From NCBI GenBank assembly GCA_963513935.1, contig OY740770.1, forward strand, positions 91,032,301 through 91,096,300: DNA of 64,000 bases. Direction: 5' to 3'. Under the pieces are notes generated by a model. That model made no database searches, was not told where the DNA came from, and saw only the letters and a list, made by a program, of their open reading frames with translations. Within the stretch, counting starts at the first letter, position 1. Each line of letters begins with the position of its first letter. The position numbers and the translations under genes are program-made. This document shows, piece by piece, positions 48,611 through 61,293 of this stretch. The stretch is from Aphrophora alni. Lineage: Eukaryota > Arthropoda > Insecta > Hemiptera > Aphrophoridae.

Positions 48611-50459
48611 TCCCATAAATTGTTAACAGTGCTGTCATTAACTCATAAAAGAAAGATTGTTAGGAAATTGTAAGTGAAGTGATTGGGGGTTGGGAAGAGT
48701 ATGTAGTAAATAGTTAGTTGTGCTATTTTAGTGCTTATTTTTAAGGGTTTCATTCTATCCTATCACCGCGTAAGAGTTTGGAGAGAATATATACGAATAC
48801 TTAAACCGGGGTATGTTTAAAACATCCCACTTTTACATGTTTCCTGGAGTATCGACATGATTTAACATAACAGATCTACTGTCTACGAAATTTTAATTCC
48901 TGTTTTTTATGATTCAAAACTAGGGTTTTTAATTTTTTTTTTCAACACAGCTCACCAAGTTTTTCTTCGCAACATTGGATAAAAGGGAAAAAAATAACTT
49001 TGACCTGTTTTGCTATTTTAGTTTGTTGTAAATTTATCTACTGTACAAACTCACAAACAAAACTATAGATGCAATGATGATAACAGGATTTTTTTTTTAT
49101 TTCGTGGTACTGTAAAGATAATTGATTTACTTCCTTACTGGTACCATGTATAGAATGTAATTCAATAAAAAATTATTTTATATTGCACTTTTCATATAAA
49201 TATCAAATTTAGATAAATTGAGCATAAACACATTTTTGAATACTTTCAAGTACTAGGTTACAGACTAAACGCTTGACTGAATTTTATTACACCTGCATAG
49301 TTGTATATATTGTAAAATCTTACTAGTTATATATATCACTGAAACATTACGTTGCCCTTTTTATGTCTGTGACATTATTATTTGATTTCAAATTACATAT
49401 TTTCCTTGATTAAGATATTTATAATTTAAATGACCTATGAACTCTAGGTTTATTTTAATTTTGTTATAGTCAGCCTAAATTGAATTAAGACCACCAATAT
49501 AAATAACACAAATAATCTATTTTATGTATAGAACTATATTCCAAAAAATAAAAATAATAATAACACTAAAAGCTTTTAGAACTTAATATGCATTGTATTA
49601 ATTCATTTAATTTTATAATTTTAAAAAAATTTATCTTTTATTAAGTTTTTAATGCATAAAAATTTCTACCACTATGGAAATTTTAGTATACTATACAATA
49701 TTTTAAAATTCCATGTCTGGTAAAATAACAGAAACTAATCTTCATAGCGATATAGACTGAATATTGTATCTACTATTAACTGTTCACGCATTATAAACTT
49801 GGGTAAATATTTTACTATTCCGACGGCTTATGTCGCTTTTCTTTAAATTTATGAAAATTAGTTAAATGTAAATTATAGCCCCAGCGACGTTGTTATTGTA
49901 ATTATAACGTTAAACAGAGTTCAAACTTAGTAAGCTTTTTAATTACAGGTTTTTGAAGCTATAACTATTACTTATAGTTATTTATTATTTTAATGGTAGA
50001 CTTTTAGGTAAAATATTTTATATTAGCATTTTCCAATAAATATTAATGTATATTTCCCTAATAATTTTAACGAGGACGAAGGTGCAATTAAAATTTAGAA
50101 ATATTATCAAAGGTGACATGCGGAAATGTTATTAATTTTTAAACAGACAGTTTGAAACATGATTAGAATTCTCTTTTACTGGAACAAATGTTCATTCATA
50201 AACTAAAGAAACGCACTACTATGAAAAGTGAAATTGTTTGTAAATAAATTCTTTCCAATTATAAATTAAATTCGTCAAACAGAAAATAATGAGGCGTCCT
50301 CAGAAAGTCTGGTAATTGCTTACAACTACGATTACAAAGACATGACATTTACTCGGTTATATATATCAAAGATCATTAAAATCAAAATTAGCATTATTAT
50401 TTTAGACAATATTCAACAAATTTGCTTTGCTGTCATTTAGTTATTAAATATATAACAAT
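48611..50459. other. AT-rich DNA, no gene seen
   Basis: No coding motif on either strand. Confidence 0.5.
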
Positions 50460-51730
50460 ATCTGTATTGGCTGGTTTCCAGAAGGACAAATTGTTTAACT
50501 GATTTTCTCGCCTGTCTGACTTCTCATGTATATCACTAATCCAGTGTGCAGACCTGGCTGATTTATTGCTCAATTGTCTAATTACATGATGGCTGTATGT
50601 TTAATCTAGAACTTCTACAGGTCCCTTGCAGATATTCCATATCAATGTGGTGATGAATAACTGTACCAAAATTCGATCTTCAGTTGGCTACACTACGCTA
50701 AATTACCCGAAAGGCCGGTGTAACCGCTGATAGTTGGTCACGTTCCGATGTTAGATCAGTTTTCAACAAATCCTAAATATTTCATCCATTTTGCTTTGTC
50801 AAAGGTCGAAATTTTTGGTCAAATCAAAGGTCGATCTGGCCTGGTGTGTTCAAAATACGGATTACGTAGGACTCAATGAGGTTATCGTATGTCTGTTAGG
50901 GAACTTAATGAAGAGGTTGTAGTTTCTACACGAAGGATACATCTTAATTGTGACGTGATGCTGCAGCTCTGTGATTAGTGAATATCAAGGGGCTGCCTTC
51001 GTTCCTGACAACCTAGGAAAGGTTATCGAAAGTACACGCTGGTTTTATGAGCCCTCTTTAAAGCGGCTATTATGTATGTTTACCCGACGTCTTTTAGGGA
51101 AGTCTTATCAAGTTAAGGTGACTTATAGGCTCAGAACCAGGTATCATAACTCTTTTTACGCTTTGGTGGTTACATCCAAATAAGCGTTTAACGGTTCGCC
51201 TTTAAAGTACGATTTGACACTGTTCCGCTTATCGGGTGTAGTTACAGTTCTGCATATGCAAAAACACTATCGTTATTGTCTGGCATGGTCGTCATGATGC
51301 TTTATTAGAGTTTTTGTAACAAACCAATCCCCCATCTGCTATGTGATGTGCCCGGAAACCAGAAAGACACATGATTGACTTCATATATGAAACCTAAATT
51401 GGTGGTAGTAAATATGATTAGAGGTTAATTAAATAATTGATGTAGCCACCCTTTTTAAACTTGTATTAGGTGTTATTTAAAGCTAGTGGGGCCAGTTAGG
51501 AAGTATGTTCTACTAAAGAGTAACTCTGTTAAACTCGTTATGAAACTACATTAGTGGTTGAAGCCTCCGTGTTCTTGTGAAATAAGTATGAGAGGGGGGA
51601 GATCTGGAATATTGTGGTCTTCGCTGTTATGCTGCGCTTAATGGTGTATTCTATTCGCTAGCAATGAGACATCTATGAGATCCAGGTCACCTTCCATCAG
51701 CACTAGTAGAGTGTCCTTTCTTCCCGTATA
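50460..51730. other. Less AT-rich unassigned block, probably a decayed transposon
   Basis: This 1.3 kb block has more G and C than its flanks and looks like eroded coding DNA. A 70-codon + frame (50971-51183) and short minus-strand readings exist, including an FWFPG-like stretch near 51370 that faintly recalls the WVPGH block of RNase H. I cannot assign a family or strand with confidence. Confidence 0.3.
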
Positions 51731-51845
51731 AATTTCTAACTTTTTTTTACAATTGTTTCGCCATTGTTTTTTTTTCTTATTTAAAACAAAATAATGGTAA
51801 TACTTGTAGTTATTTATTTTATTTTAATACTAATTCACCTGTATT

Positions 51846-51848
<3 letters not shown>

Positions 51849-51904
<56 letters not shown>
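51849..51904. repeat. (TA)n followed by T-run
   Basis: About 42 bases of TA followed by about 14 T. A second T-run of about 25 lies at 52061-52085, and a longer T-rich run at 54522-54558. Confidence 0.95.
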
Positions 51905-52059
51905 ATTTTTGCTACTATGTTATTTATAACCATGTTTTTATCGTAAGTTAATTGTGGAAGGGGGTGCATATTTGGGATTAAATTATTAATATTATTTAAT
52001 TCTTTTTTCCCTTAAGTATTTGGTTGTACTATATAATAACCAGACTTTTAAAAAGAATG

Positions 52060-52090
<31 letters not shown>

Positions 52091-55000
52091 GATAAAATTA
52101 GTGTACTATAAACTTTTAACATTAAAATAAAATTTGCTTAGTGTGCTATCAACGACATATTAATATAATATACAAGAAGACGCCTTATCGGTCGCCTGAC
52201 AGATTAATTTAAAGGTTATATGATTACCTTAATATTTCTCTGACTGCTTTTCTATCTAGCTAAATGCTACCTCCCTGATTAACCTAAAAACTCCCTTAAC
52301 TACTGTTTTGCAAGATGCAGTCTGATCATCTGGAGTAATAATGTATTTAATACTTTGGGTTGACAATAATATTTACCTGATAGAATTATTATCTGGCAGT
52401 ATTCTAGCCGACTGGATAGTTAGTTATATGTCTGACTTAATGGTTAAGAGATAGATCATATTTCTAAAAAAATTAAAAAATAAATACACAACGAATTATA
52501 TAGTTCTAACTCAATTTACATTTTGACTGGCAAATCGTTGGGAAAATGAATAAATGTTTCCCAACATAAAGCAATTCCTTCCTAACTATTATTTACAGGT
52601 TTACAAATATTTTTGTAAGCTATAGAAAATAGCTGGATATTAATCACTATTTTTTAAATCTGCATTTATGCAGTGCCTTTTATGCACAATATAAATTTAT
52701 TTACCACTATAATCAAACTAAAGTTGTTTTGTTTGTTTTGCTATATGCACAATAAACATATATAGTACGCATGAAGTCTCAATCACGATATTATTCATAT
52801 CAAGCATGCAATTTTATTTGTTTCATTTTGTCTTATGCCACATTTATGCCACGTTGAGTAAAATTTAATTTTAGAATCATATTTCTTTCCCTTGAGAACA
52901 TTATTTTTAAATTAAAATAAATTTAGATTGCTACTATTTTGCATAATACATTTTAGAGATGGTAGAGACATATCTGCAGATAGATAGAGAGATAGTAAAA
53001 CGTTATAAATATAGTTTCAAATTATTGAGATTTACTCAAACATATAAGCCTTTGAAATACGAATGTCTATAGATAATAGTGCAATTATTCTGTAGTTGTT
53101 GATTTAATTTTGTAATTGATGATAATTGTTGGTACAATTTGGGTATAATTATTTTTAATTTCTGTGTTTTGGTTAGTATCAACATAAAATTATTTACGTT
53201 TCATTTTTAAAAGTATGTAATAAAATCTTCTTTACCTTGACGTAAATTTCAAGAATATACATAATGTATTGGAATGAACTAAATAACAATTTCCGTGTGT
53301 TATAAACGTGTATAATTAAATTGAACAAACTTGTGATAAAACACTTTATTAGAAACACAACACTGCAGAAAAGAAAATCAGTTAGTGAATTATAGCCAAA
53401 TGAATTACGTGACTGTTATCTTGATATCTTCAGAGATTTATGTCAAATTAGATCTCATAGTTTTGAAACTAGTTAGTACGAAGGCTGAACATCTAGAACT
53501 GGAAAAATCGTGCTCAATAGCCTAGTGTGAATTGAAGTAGTAATCTAGTGGCTAACACTAACAATACAAGTCGCATAAGCATCAATACATTAACTTATTA
53601 ATTTAACCAAGCGCAGAAGCTTAAACACAACACTACAAACAATCATGCAGTATCTGGGAGGTAAAACCTCATTACATCTTTACCATGGAAGTAAACATCG
53701 TTGCTCACGAAAGCTAACGAGTTGGGGTTCCTTCTCTAATTCCAACCCGTAGATTCACATTCAAATAATGAACGTGTTTCTGGCGTTATCTAAGATTAAT
53801 CAAATAAACTTGGATTGACAAAATATCTGATGACTTGCTGGGTCAAATACATGTACTGTCGGTTCCAATAACGACGACTTTGCTCGCGACTACAGAAGAG
53901 TTCCAGATTTTTTTTCTCCAAATAATATCATTGTACTAAGCACATGATATTGCATATAGTAGGTGATTGTGTATAAGGACGAAATGTCCTGAGTATTTAT
54001 TTGTTTGTTTTTCTAAATTGGATTGAAGAGAGGAAATTATTAAATTTATTGTGGGAGTTAACCTGACTAGAATTCATAACAAAAAAGCCGGCGAAAACCC
54101 AGTTTCAAATAACGAACTTTTAATTCAGGCGCTTACCGAGCGGTTCACTACTTTACATGAAGATCCGTTACCCAGAGTATTGTAAAGCTCTCTCCAACAA
54201 CTTACATTTGATTCTTTGTTATTCTGAAGGACACTATAAGCGTAGTGTGTATAATTATACGCCCTTTATCAAACCTGCCTGAGAGGTTCAAAGGAAAGAA
54301 ATGTTTTATTACATAGCATGTGATTAACTTTCTCCCTAACTATAAATATGATTATCCTGCCTAGATGTAGTGAAATATGCCTGATAAACTTACTTCAAAT
54401 AAAACTAAAGAATATTTAATGCACAGGTGCCTTTTGTGATATTTTTTTAGCATTGGTGTTTATTCACGGTTACAACAATAATTATTTATTAAACATTAAA
54501 TCAGCCGTTATTTTTATTTGTTTCTTTTTTTTCTTTTTTTTTTTTTTTTTTTTTTTTTAACAGACCTGTTTAATTGTTGTTTTAATTTAAATATCTTTTA
54601 GAATTCAATCAAAATATATTATTCTAAGCTAATTGGTGTTGCCGACAATTACCAAGAATTAATGTTTTGTGTATTTTTTTCTCGATAACTGAGTTATGTA
54701 CATATTGTTTATGGTTAAAAAATTTTTTTCTTGAAAATGTATATTTTTAAATTGTATGATTTGGAAATATTTGCTTTTAAAAACTTTAAATAATCCCCAT
54801 TTTTAAATAAGTAGGCTATACGAAATGGGGTGATTATTTTCCTCAAATTGCTTCTTTATTTTATCAGGGAAAATTTCAACTCCATATCATTTAAAATTAA
54901 CCTGACATGCTTTCTTTTTTATAATCACAAAATGGGGGTTTGATAAAAAAAAGTTTCATGTTAATCATCCTTGGTAAATAAACTTTTTTTAAAAAAATAA

Positions 55001-55616
55001 ATAAATAATGTATAATAATCTTCAATGTATATTATTCAGTGGTAATCATAACATTTTCTCACTTTTCAATGGATTAATAATGTCGTTATGTGTTTTCTGG
55101 CAAGCTGAAAATGTATCTATATTGTAGATACAGTGCTCCTAATAGAGTCCAGCTTACCTCAAAGACAAATTTCTTACTCTTAGGTGTACTTAAATGATAC
55201 TGTTCCTTAATCATATACAGAACGTCTATACGTCCAGGAGAGAAACAACGCTATTTTCATCTTCTAAACCTTAATCGTTACATAAACAACTATTCTGAAT
55301 TATGTAAAATTCTACATTTATCATATCATAAATTTTACTTAATGTTTTAAATAATTTTGTTTTTCAATTGAAATATTGAAAAAGTAGAGGATCAGAAAGT
55401 GATTTTTTAAAATATGTAATAATCAGTATTAATAAAACTTAAAAAAAATAAATATTTCAATTAATTCTTTCATTAAGATATAGTGAAAATAATTTAAAAT
55501 GTTTTAAGCATAGAAAACATTAATAGTTTTATTTATTTATTTTCATTTGCCAGCTATGGAAGTAGGACCAGTAGAATTTGCCCGTCTTTCAGTCTCCACT
55601 CACTCGAAGATAGTTG

Positions 55617-55619
<3 letters not shown>
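51905..55619. other. AT-rich DNA, no gene seen
   Basis: It holds the two T-runs mentioned above. 53640-54300 is slightly less AT-rich, without a recognisable domain. Confidence 0.5.

Positions 55620-55678
<59 letters not shown>
55620..55678. repeat. (TA)n microsatellite
   Basis: About 59 bases of TA. The 84-codon frame across it is an artefact. Confidence 0.96.
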
Positions 55679-55681
<3 letters not shown>

Positions 55682-57309
55682 AAAGTAAACTTCGTCACAG
55701 ATTATGCATTCGACATTAACTCAAGTGTCCACATTTCAAGCAACAAGACAGTGGGAAAATTAATAGGCTCTCAATTGATATACACTAGATTGTTCACTTA
55801 AGTATATCATTAGATCTTTATTACCATAGGCTACCTATTTTCCTGCAGGACGTTCGTAAAATCAAGGAGAATCATTAGGAATATTCTGTGTACACAATTA
55901 ATGTGTGAAGTAACATAATGGTACTTCATTCTTAATAACCACAAACCACTGAAACTTTATTATTTCGATTACTCAACTACATCATTATACAGTCTTCTTT
56001 ATTTTAAACGAATGGTACATGAGGTGTGCCACAACTGTTGTACCAACAATCTAACACATCCGTAGCAAAAACATATAGTAAGCAAACAAATTAAAGTGGA
56101 AAACGTAAATATTGAAAATAATCCAAGGACGACGCCTTTTACAGGCGTTTTTATCAAAAATTTAAAAACAATGTGAATTTGTATACCGTAAATCATTGTA
56201 TGGCACTGAGGCGTGAGGACCACTAGTTTTTAGTGCAATCGGACGTCATTTCTTCCTTAGATACATACATAAGCTTTTATTATAATCAAATTCCTACAGT
56301 TATTCATACTTTGTCTCAAGTAGGCAAGTCTACTATATTTTCTGTTATTTTAATTGTATAAAATATACAGAGATTTTGTCAAGTATCATGGTGATGAATA
56401 AACGTTATTTTACCAAATCTTTGAGAGCAAACACGCACAGTATTTTTAGCGTAAATATATACCGGCCATATTTACTAATTAATTATGACAAGTAATTAAA
56501 TAGCGATAATATATTTAACATTAAAATAAACCCAATAAAATCAAAGTTATTTCCTGCCAAATAGATACTCGTTATAAACACTACCCACAGCACTCCATGA
56601 CCAACCATTTCTGTCTGTTTTGAAGAATTTAAATAAAGTCATTAATGCTCATGAAGCAAAGGATTCGTCGTTTTTGTTTGCAGATTTACATCCATGGTGA
56701 TCTCTACAATATTGCAAGAGAATTTATTTTTATTATAATCATTATACCACAGTCAGATATATGTAAATAATGCATCATACTAAATGTAAATCTATTTATT
56801 AATCTTTTATACTAATTTTTTCGATATTGACCTATAAAAAATCATATATATTATATTTTCTAATTGGAGGAAATTATAATATTTAATATGTGTAATAAAT
56901 ATAAGAATAATAAATAAAATGTATATATAGTATACATCTGTACAGAAGGAGAGTATTAGTTGTAAATTTTTTGTTGATATTTATTTCAAAAAAGGTAATA
57001 TCATCGTGGATTTTTTACTAATTATTTACCTCAATAGAGGGCATATGACGGATTCAGTTACACTGAAATGTATGTAATTTTAGTAGCAGTTGCTATTATA
57101 TTTGTGCCTAACTGTTGATTTATTTTGTTTGTTTACTGTTCTGTTATTTTAACGCAATTTGTTCTATTGGTTAAAAGTTGAAGGAGACAAATGAATTCAG
57201 TAGGGAGTTTTACATTTTGTTTTTATATTTATCTACTGAACAAAAAATTCATTTTATTATGTAATGTGTTTTTATTTTTTAATATTACACTTGGTAGTTA
57301 TAAATTTAA
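55679..57309. other. AT-rich DNA, no gene seen
   Basis: The minus-strand frame 55999-56223 has hydrophobic residues but no known motif. Confidence 0.45.
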
Positions 57310-57705
57310 AGAATACGCTTTGTGGTAGATCTCCACTCTTTGGGGAAACTAAATTATTTAGGGATGTGCCAAGGATGAACTGGTGTGGTACATGGATGGA
57401 TGTTTCATGAACTAGGTGATCTGATTATTATATCTTCAGTGAAATACCAAAATTCATGTCTGTTCGAGCCTTGGGAAGTACTGAACTATATACCTAGTAG
57501 AAATATTGGCTATACTATCTAGGTCTGGTATAAGGTTCTAGGGTGAACGAATGTGTTACTTTAAATAGTCAAGGTGGCCTTGGTGCACTTGACTCATTTG
57601 AGATAATTTCAGGTTTTAATCGGAATTCATTCCGTGCTGTAGCGTCTCACAGTAGAGTTCAGTTTAGTGACATAACGTGGTTGTATCAAGGGAAGTAATT
57701 TAATT
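57310..57705 (+). pseudogene. LINE RNase H domain remnant (+ strand)
   Basis: Across two frames the translation follows RNase H order. WYMDGCFMN at about 57390 stands for the first Asp block. NTKIH and SLGKY follow, then TIYLVEILAI for the Glu block. NSQGGLGALDSFEIISGF near 57570 stands for the DSQ block, with Asp changed to Asn. VQFSDITWLYQGK comes before the usual GH motif. Multiple stops and at least two shifts. This is the most eroded LINE piece in the window, and it belongs to an element distinct from the 25 kb one. Confidence 0.65.
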
Positions 57706-59339
57706 AAAATACATTTTAAACCAGGAAAATTACTTCGCCCCAGCCAATTTGTGGGACTCTAAATGTATTAACCTTTTAGTAGTTAATATCTAGATCAAGC
57801 CATAGCCAGGAGAGAACAATATCGTAGATAGCAGCCATTTCCTAATAGCAAAACATGCAAACACCTTATCAAGTTTAACACTTAAACAACCCCTGGACAT
57901 GTGAAAACAAGATAAATTGTAACATTTAGTCGCTCTCATAACCATCATAGTCATTTCAAATAACAGATAAAAGGTGGGTTTCTGTCACGTAGATTAAAAT
58001 AGTTGATTATGGAGAAACTATGAGGGACCGCAAAGTACGTTCTTATATTCTGTAAGTCAATAGAGTATAGTTGATGAAAATTCTTTGGACTTTTGAATTC
58101 GGTTGATGAAAAAAGAAAACTAGCATTGGCGATATAATTGTCAAACTAGGTATCTAAGGAAATCTGTCGTCCTGGCTAGGTCAAAGAGAAGCACTTCGAA
58201 CCTCGGTTTTAAAATCTGAAGGCCTGCAACAGATACACAAGTATTAACCTATCTGAAGAGTTTAGAACAACATGAGCAATATTATTTTACAATCAAAAAT
58301 AATTCTCAAATTTTGGGACTTTGTGAGATGATTCTAAAGTTGGGATACAGAAACTTTATCAAAATATATTTTAAGATAAATGAATACGGGATACAAATAA
58401 CTTTCTTCCAGGTTGTGACAATAAAAATGTATACAATGAAAAGTGTAGGAAAAAGAAAAACAAACGCACATACACACGATTTTCACTTTAATGTAAAATA
58501 AATAACTCCGAACCTGCAGTTTGCTAGTAATAAGATGGAAAAAAATCTCATAATAATTAACATTACCTCAAATTCTTATAGAGTAACTTTGAAATTTGGC
58601 AATGAAATTGAGATATACTTTGTTCATTGTACGTCAAAATAGCACAGCCAACACCTTACGTCATAAGTTCAGCTCAACTTAATTATACTTGACATACGTA
58701 TATACAAATTTTACAACTTAGGCCAAACACTGAATATACGAATCATATAATAACGTAGATTATTTAGGATTGCACTCAGTTTTAACAATGTACTTACACA
58801 ATGATTAATTTACAATTTTTTCAATGGTAATTTTATAAATTTAAAACTAATGGGTGATATTCAAGAAATTCAGAATCAGTGTATTTGTATACAGATTTAA
58901 ACCAGAGATATACTTTCCCCTGATAAAATAACAATATTTTTTTAATTTACACAATTGTATATTTTAAAAATAATACTAAAAAAATTTTATTTCCACATTA
59001 TAAATTGTCATAATGAGTAGCCAAATAACTGTTTAACATTTCATAAGATAGCTCACTTTTTTTAATAATGTATACAAATGAAAATTTATATACCTAATAT
59101 CCTAATTGCTTGCAAATGACAAGAATATTGTCTCATTTTTCGTAAGTAAAAATGAATTAAACAAAAGAAGCCTAATTTATAACAAAATATTTTAATTCCT
59201 AATCGATTCTTTTTCAAAATAAAAGTTTTTTCGTGGGATATTCGTGCAACTATGTTACGGCTCTATTAATCATTAGAAAAGTGTTTAAGTTATAATACAT
59301 CCTATGTTAAATTTCCCCTTCTTTCATTCCGTATTACCA
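57706..59339. other. AT-rich DNA, no gene seen
   Basis: 57706-58260 is somewhat less AT-rich and may continue the LINE remnant, but I see no motif. Confidence 0.4.
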
Positions 59340-59500
59340 CCACAATACTCATATAGTGTAATTTAAAGTTCCACCACGTAGAGGTTATGTCGTAACGAGG
59401 AGAAAACCCGCATTATATCCATTATTAAAGTGTAATTTCCACTTCAACCTCTTGACACATTATTTGATACTGAAAGGCAATCTTTAGATTCATAGATTAA
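59340..59500 (+). repeat. Dispersed repeat, copy 2 (pair with 41.47 kb)
   Basis: Same block order as 41464-41625. A short (TA)n follows at about 59600-59617. Confidence 0.8.
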
Positions 59501-60169
59501 ACCAGTTACATTATTAATATACGGAATATTGTAAATTTTTATTTAATGAAACTATCAGAAATTAACAAACGTTGCATCGACTTAAATTTAATACCTAGTA
59601 ATATATATATATATATAAAATTACGGTACGTTTGTACTAGAAATAAACAAAAAATGTGAAATACCGTTATTTTTATTTAATGTTTTAAAATCAATATAAA
59701 CACATCTCACATTAAAAATATAAATATACTTCTAAAGTGGGATTTAGAGATATTTACTACTTCAAATAAATTCAATAAATCATTATTTATAACTAAATTT
59801 CATTTTTTTTTAAACATTGATAATAAGAGGAACACCACAATTTTTAGATAAAATAGTATGTATAAAATACAGATATTAAAGGCTAAAAGTGAATTTTAGA
59901 CAGGTCTACTAACTAAAATTACCGCTCATTTTTAATTTGACTGTAATGCGGTACTCCTAATATTATGTCACTTAATAATATAATGTCCATTTCCTTTTTT
60001 AATATAAGAGTATTTATTTGCTTTTAAAAGCTCAGAGTTAAAAACAGTCAAGTTGATAAGTGTTTTTACACACCTAAATTAGTTACTGAGAGCATGATAG
60101 TATAATTTAAACATAACACGAATAAGTAATATTCTAGTTGTACCAATTTTCGAAAATGAGACAAGAAAG
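59501..60169. other. AT-rich DNA, no gene seen
   Basis: No feature supported. Confidence 0.5.
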
Positions 60170-61293
60170 TTATTGCAAACTCTTTCAAAGAGTTTTGAAA
60201 GGGTAGTAAAATCTAGAACTATAATTTGATTTGAGAAAGATAAATTTCCTAGTAACAATCAGGTTGGGTTTATAGTGTTTTGGTAGTGAAGATGCGTTCT
60301 TAAAATTTAGTTCCTTCCTTTAGTCTGGGTTAGACTGTATTAATTGTGTAAGTGGGCTCTTTCTGGACATTAAAAGCCTTTGACATGTTGATCATCAAAT
60401 ATTACTTTCCAATATAAATAAATGTGAAATTAATGAAATGTTAATAACTCGTTGGAAGCTATCTGATCGGTTACAGGTCCAAAGAATGTATTAGCCAATC
60501 TAGCAAAATAAAATTTGGTATCCTACCGTGATCTATATTGTGACCAGTTTTATATCTAGTATATATTAATAGTTTATATAATGCAAGTCATGTTAAAATA
60601 ATTTACTTTCCAAATGATAGAGTTGGATGTTTTGTGGCAGATTGTTGGGAGTTTGTGTGAGATGGTGTGGCTTTTGATCTAAATGAATTACAAATTTGGC
60701 TTTATAAACAATGTATGGTGCTTAATGTACTGACAAAACTAAGTATTTTATTTTTTTTACAAAATGTGTATACTATAACACTGCATGCTTCAATTGCACA
60801 GGTTCAAAGTATAAAAAATTGATTCTAGAGTTTCTTGGAAAATGTATACAGTATAAGAAATCTACAAATAAAATTAATTCAAATAATGCGGGTATTTTAC
60901 TTTCTAAAACATTTAGCACCTAACGTCATGAAAATATATATTATTGTTATTATTGTAAACAGCAGAAAAACGTAAGGTTTGTTGTGTTGAGGGGTATTTA
61001 TATTTCTAATCTTAAGATCCCATACAATGCCACCATTCTGGTATTTAGAAGTAATTCCAGTGTAATATCTTTATACAATGTGTCCCACCAATGTATTTAC
61101 ATGTTTTAACAACCACCAGGTACATATGCATCAAACAAAACAAATTTTGAGATTTTTTTCATACATATTGCTAACATATCCAAAATGTAGTATTCCTATT
61201 TATAATTTTGTTCTAACTTATATCTCCTCTATAAATATCCTCCACTATTGTGTTATATTTTGTAAATCGTTGAAGCGATTTTTAATAACGTAA
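60170..61293 (+). pseudogene. CR1-like LINE reverse transcriptase remnant
   Basis: The translation follows the RT core of the CR1/Jockey group in order. QTLSKSFERVVKSRTII comes at about 60177, then NNQVGF (usual NQFGF). LFLDIKKAFDM at about 60371 holds the motif A Asp. SYL and a Q.V.GPVLYLVYINSLYN stretch precede FPND, where the active site FADD is expected, so motif C is lost. LNELQIWLYKQCMVLNVLTK follows. The open end at 61078-61293 (MHQTKQILRFFS, IPIYNFVLTYISSINIL) matches the thumb. Stops and shifts throughout. No endonuclease and no tail were found. Confidence 0.78.

Noticed and set aside
50971..51183. 70-codon frame as a gene
   Set aside because: No motif, no conserved context; sits in a block that looks like eroded transposon DNA.
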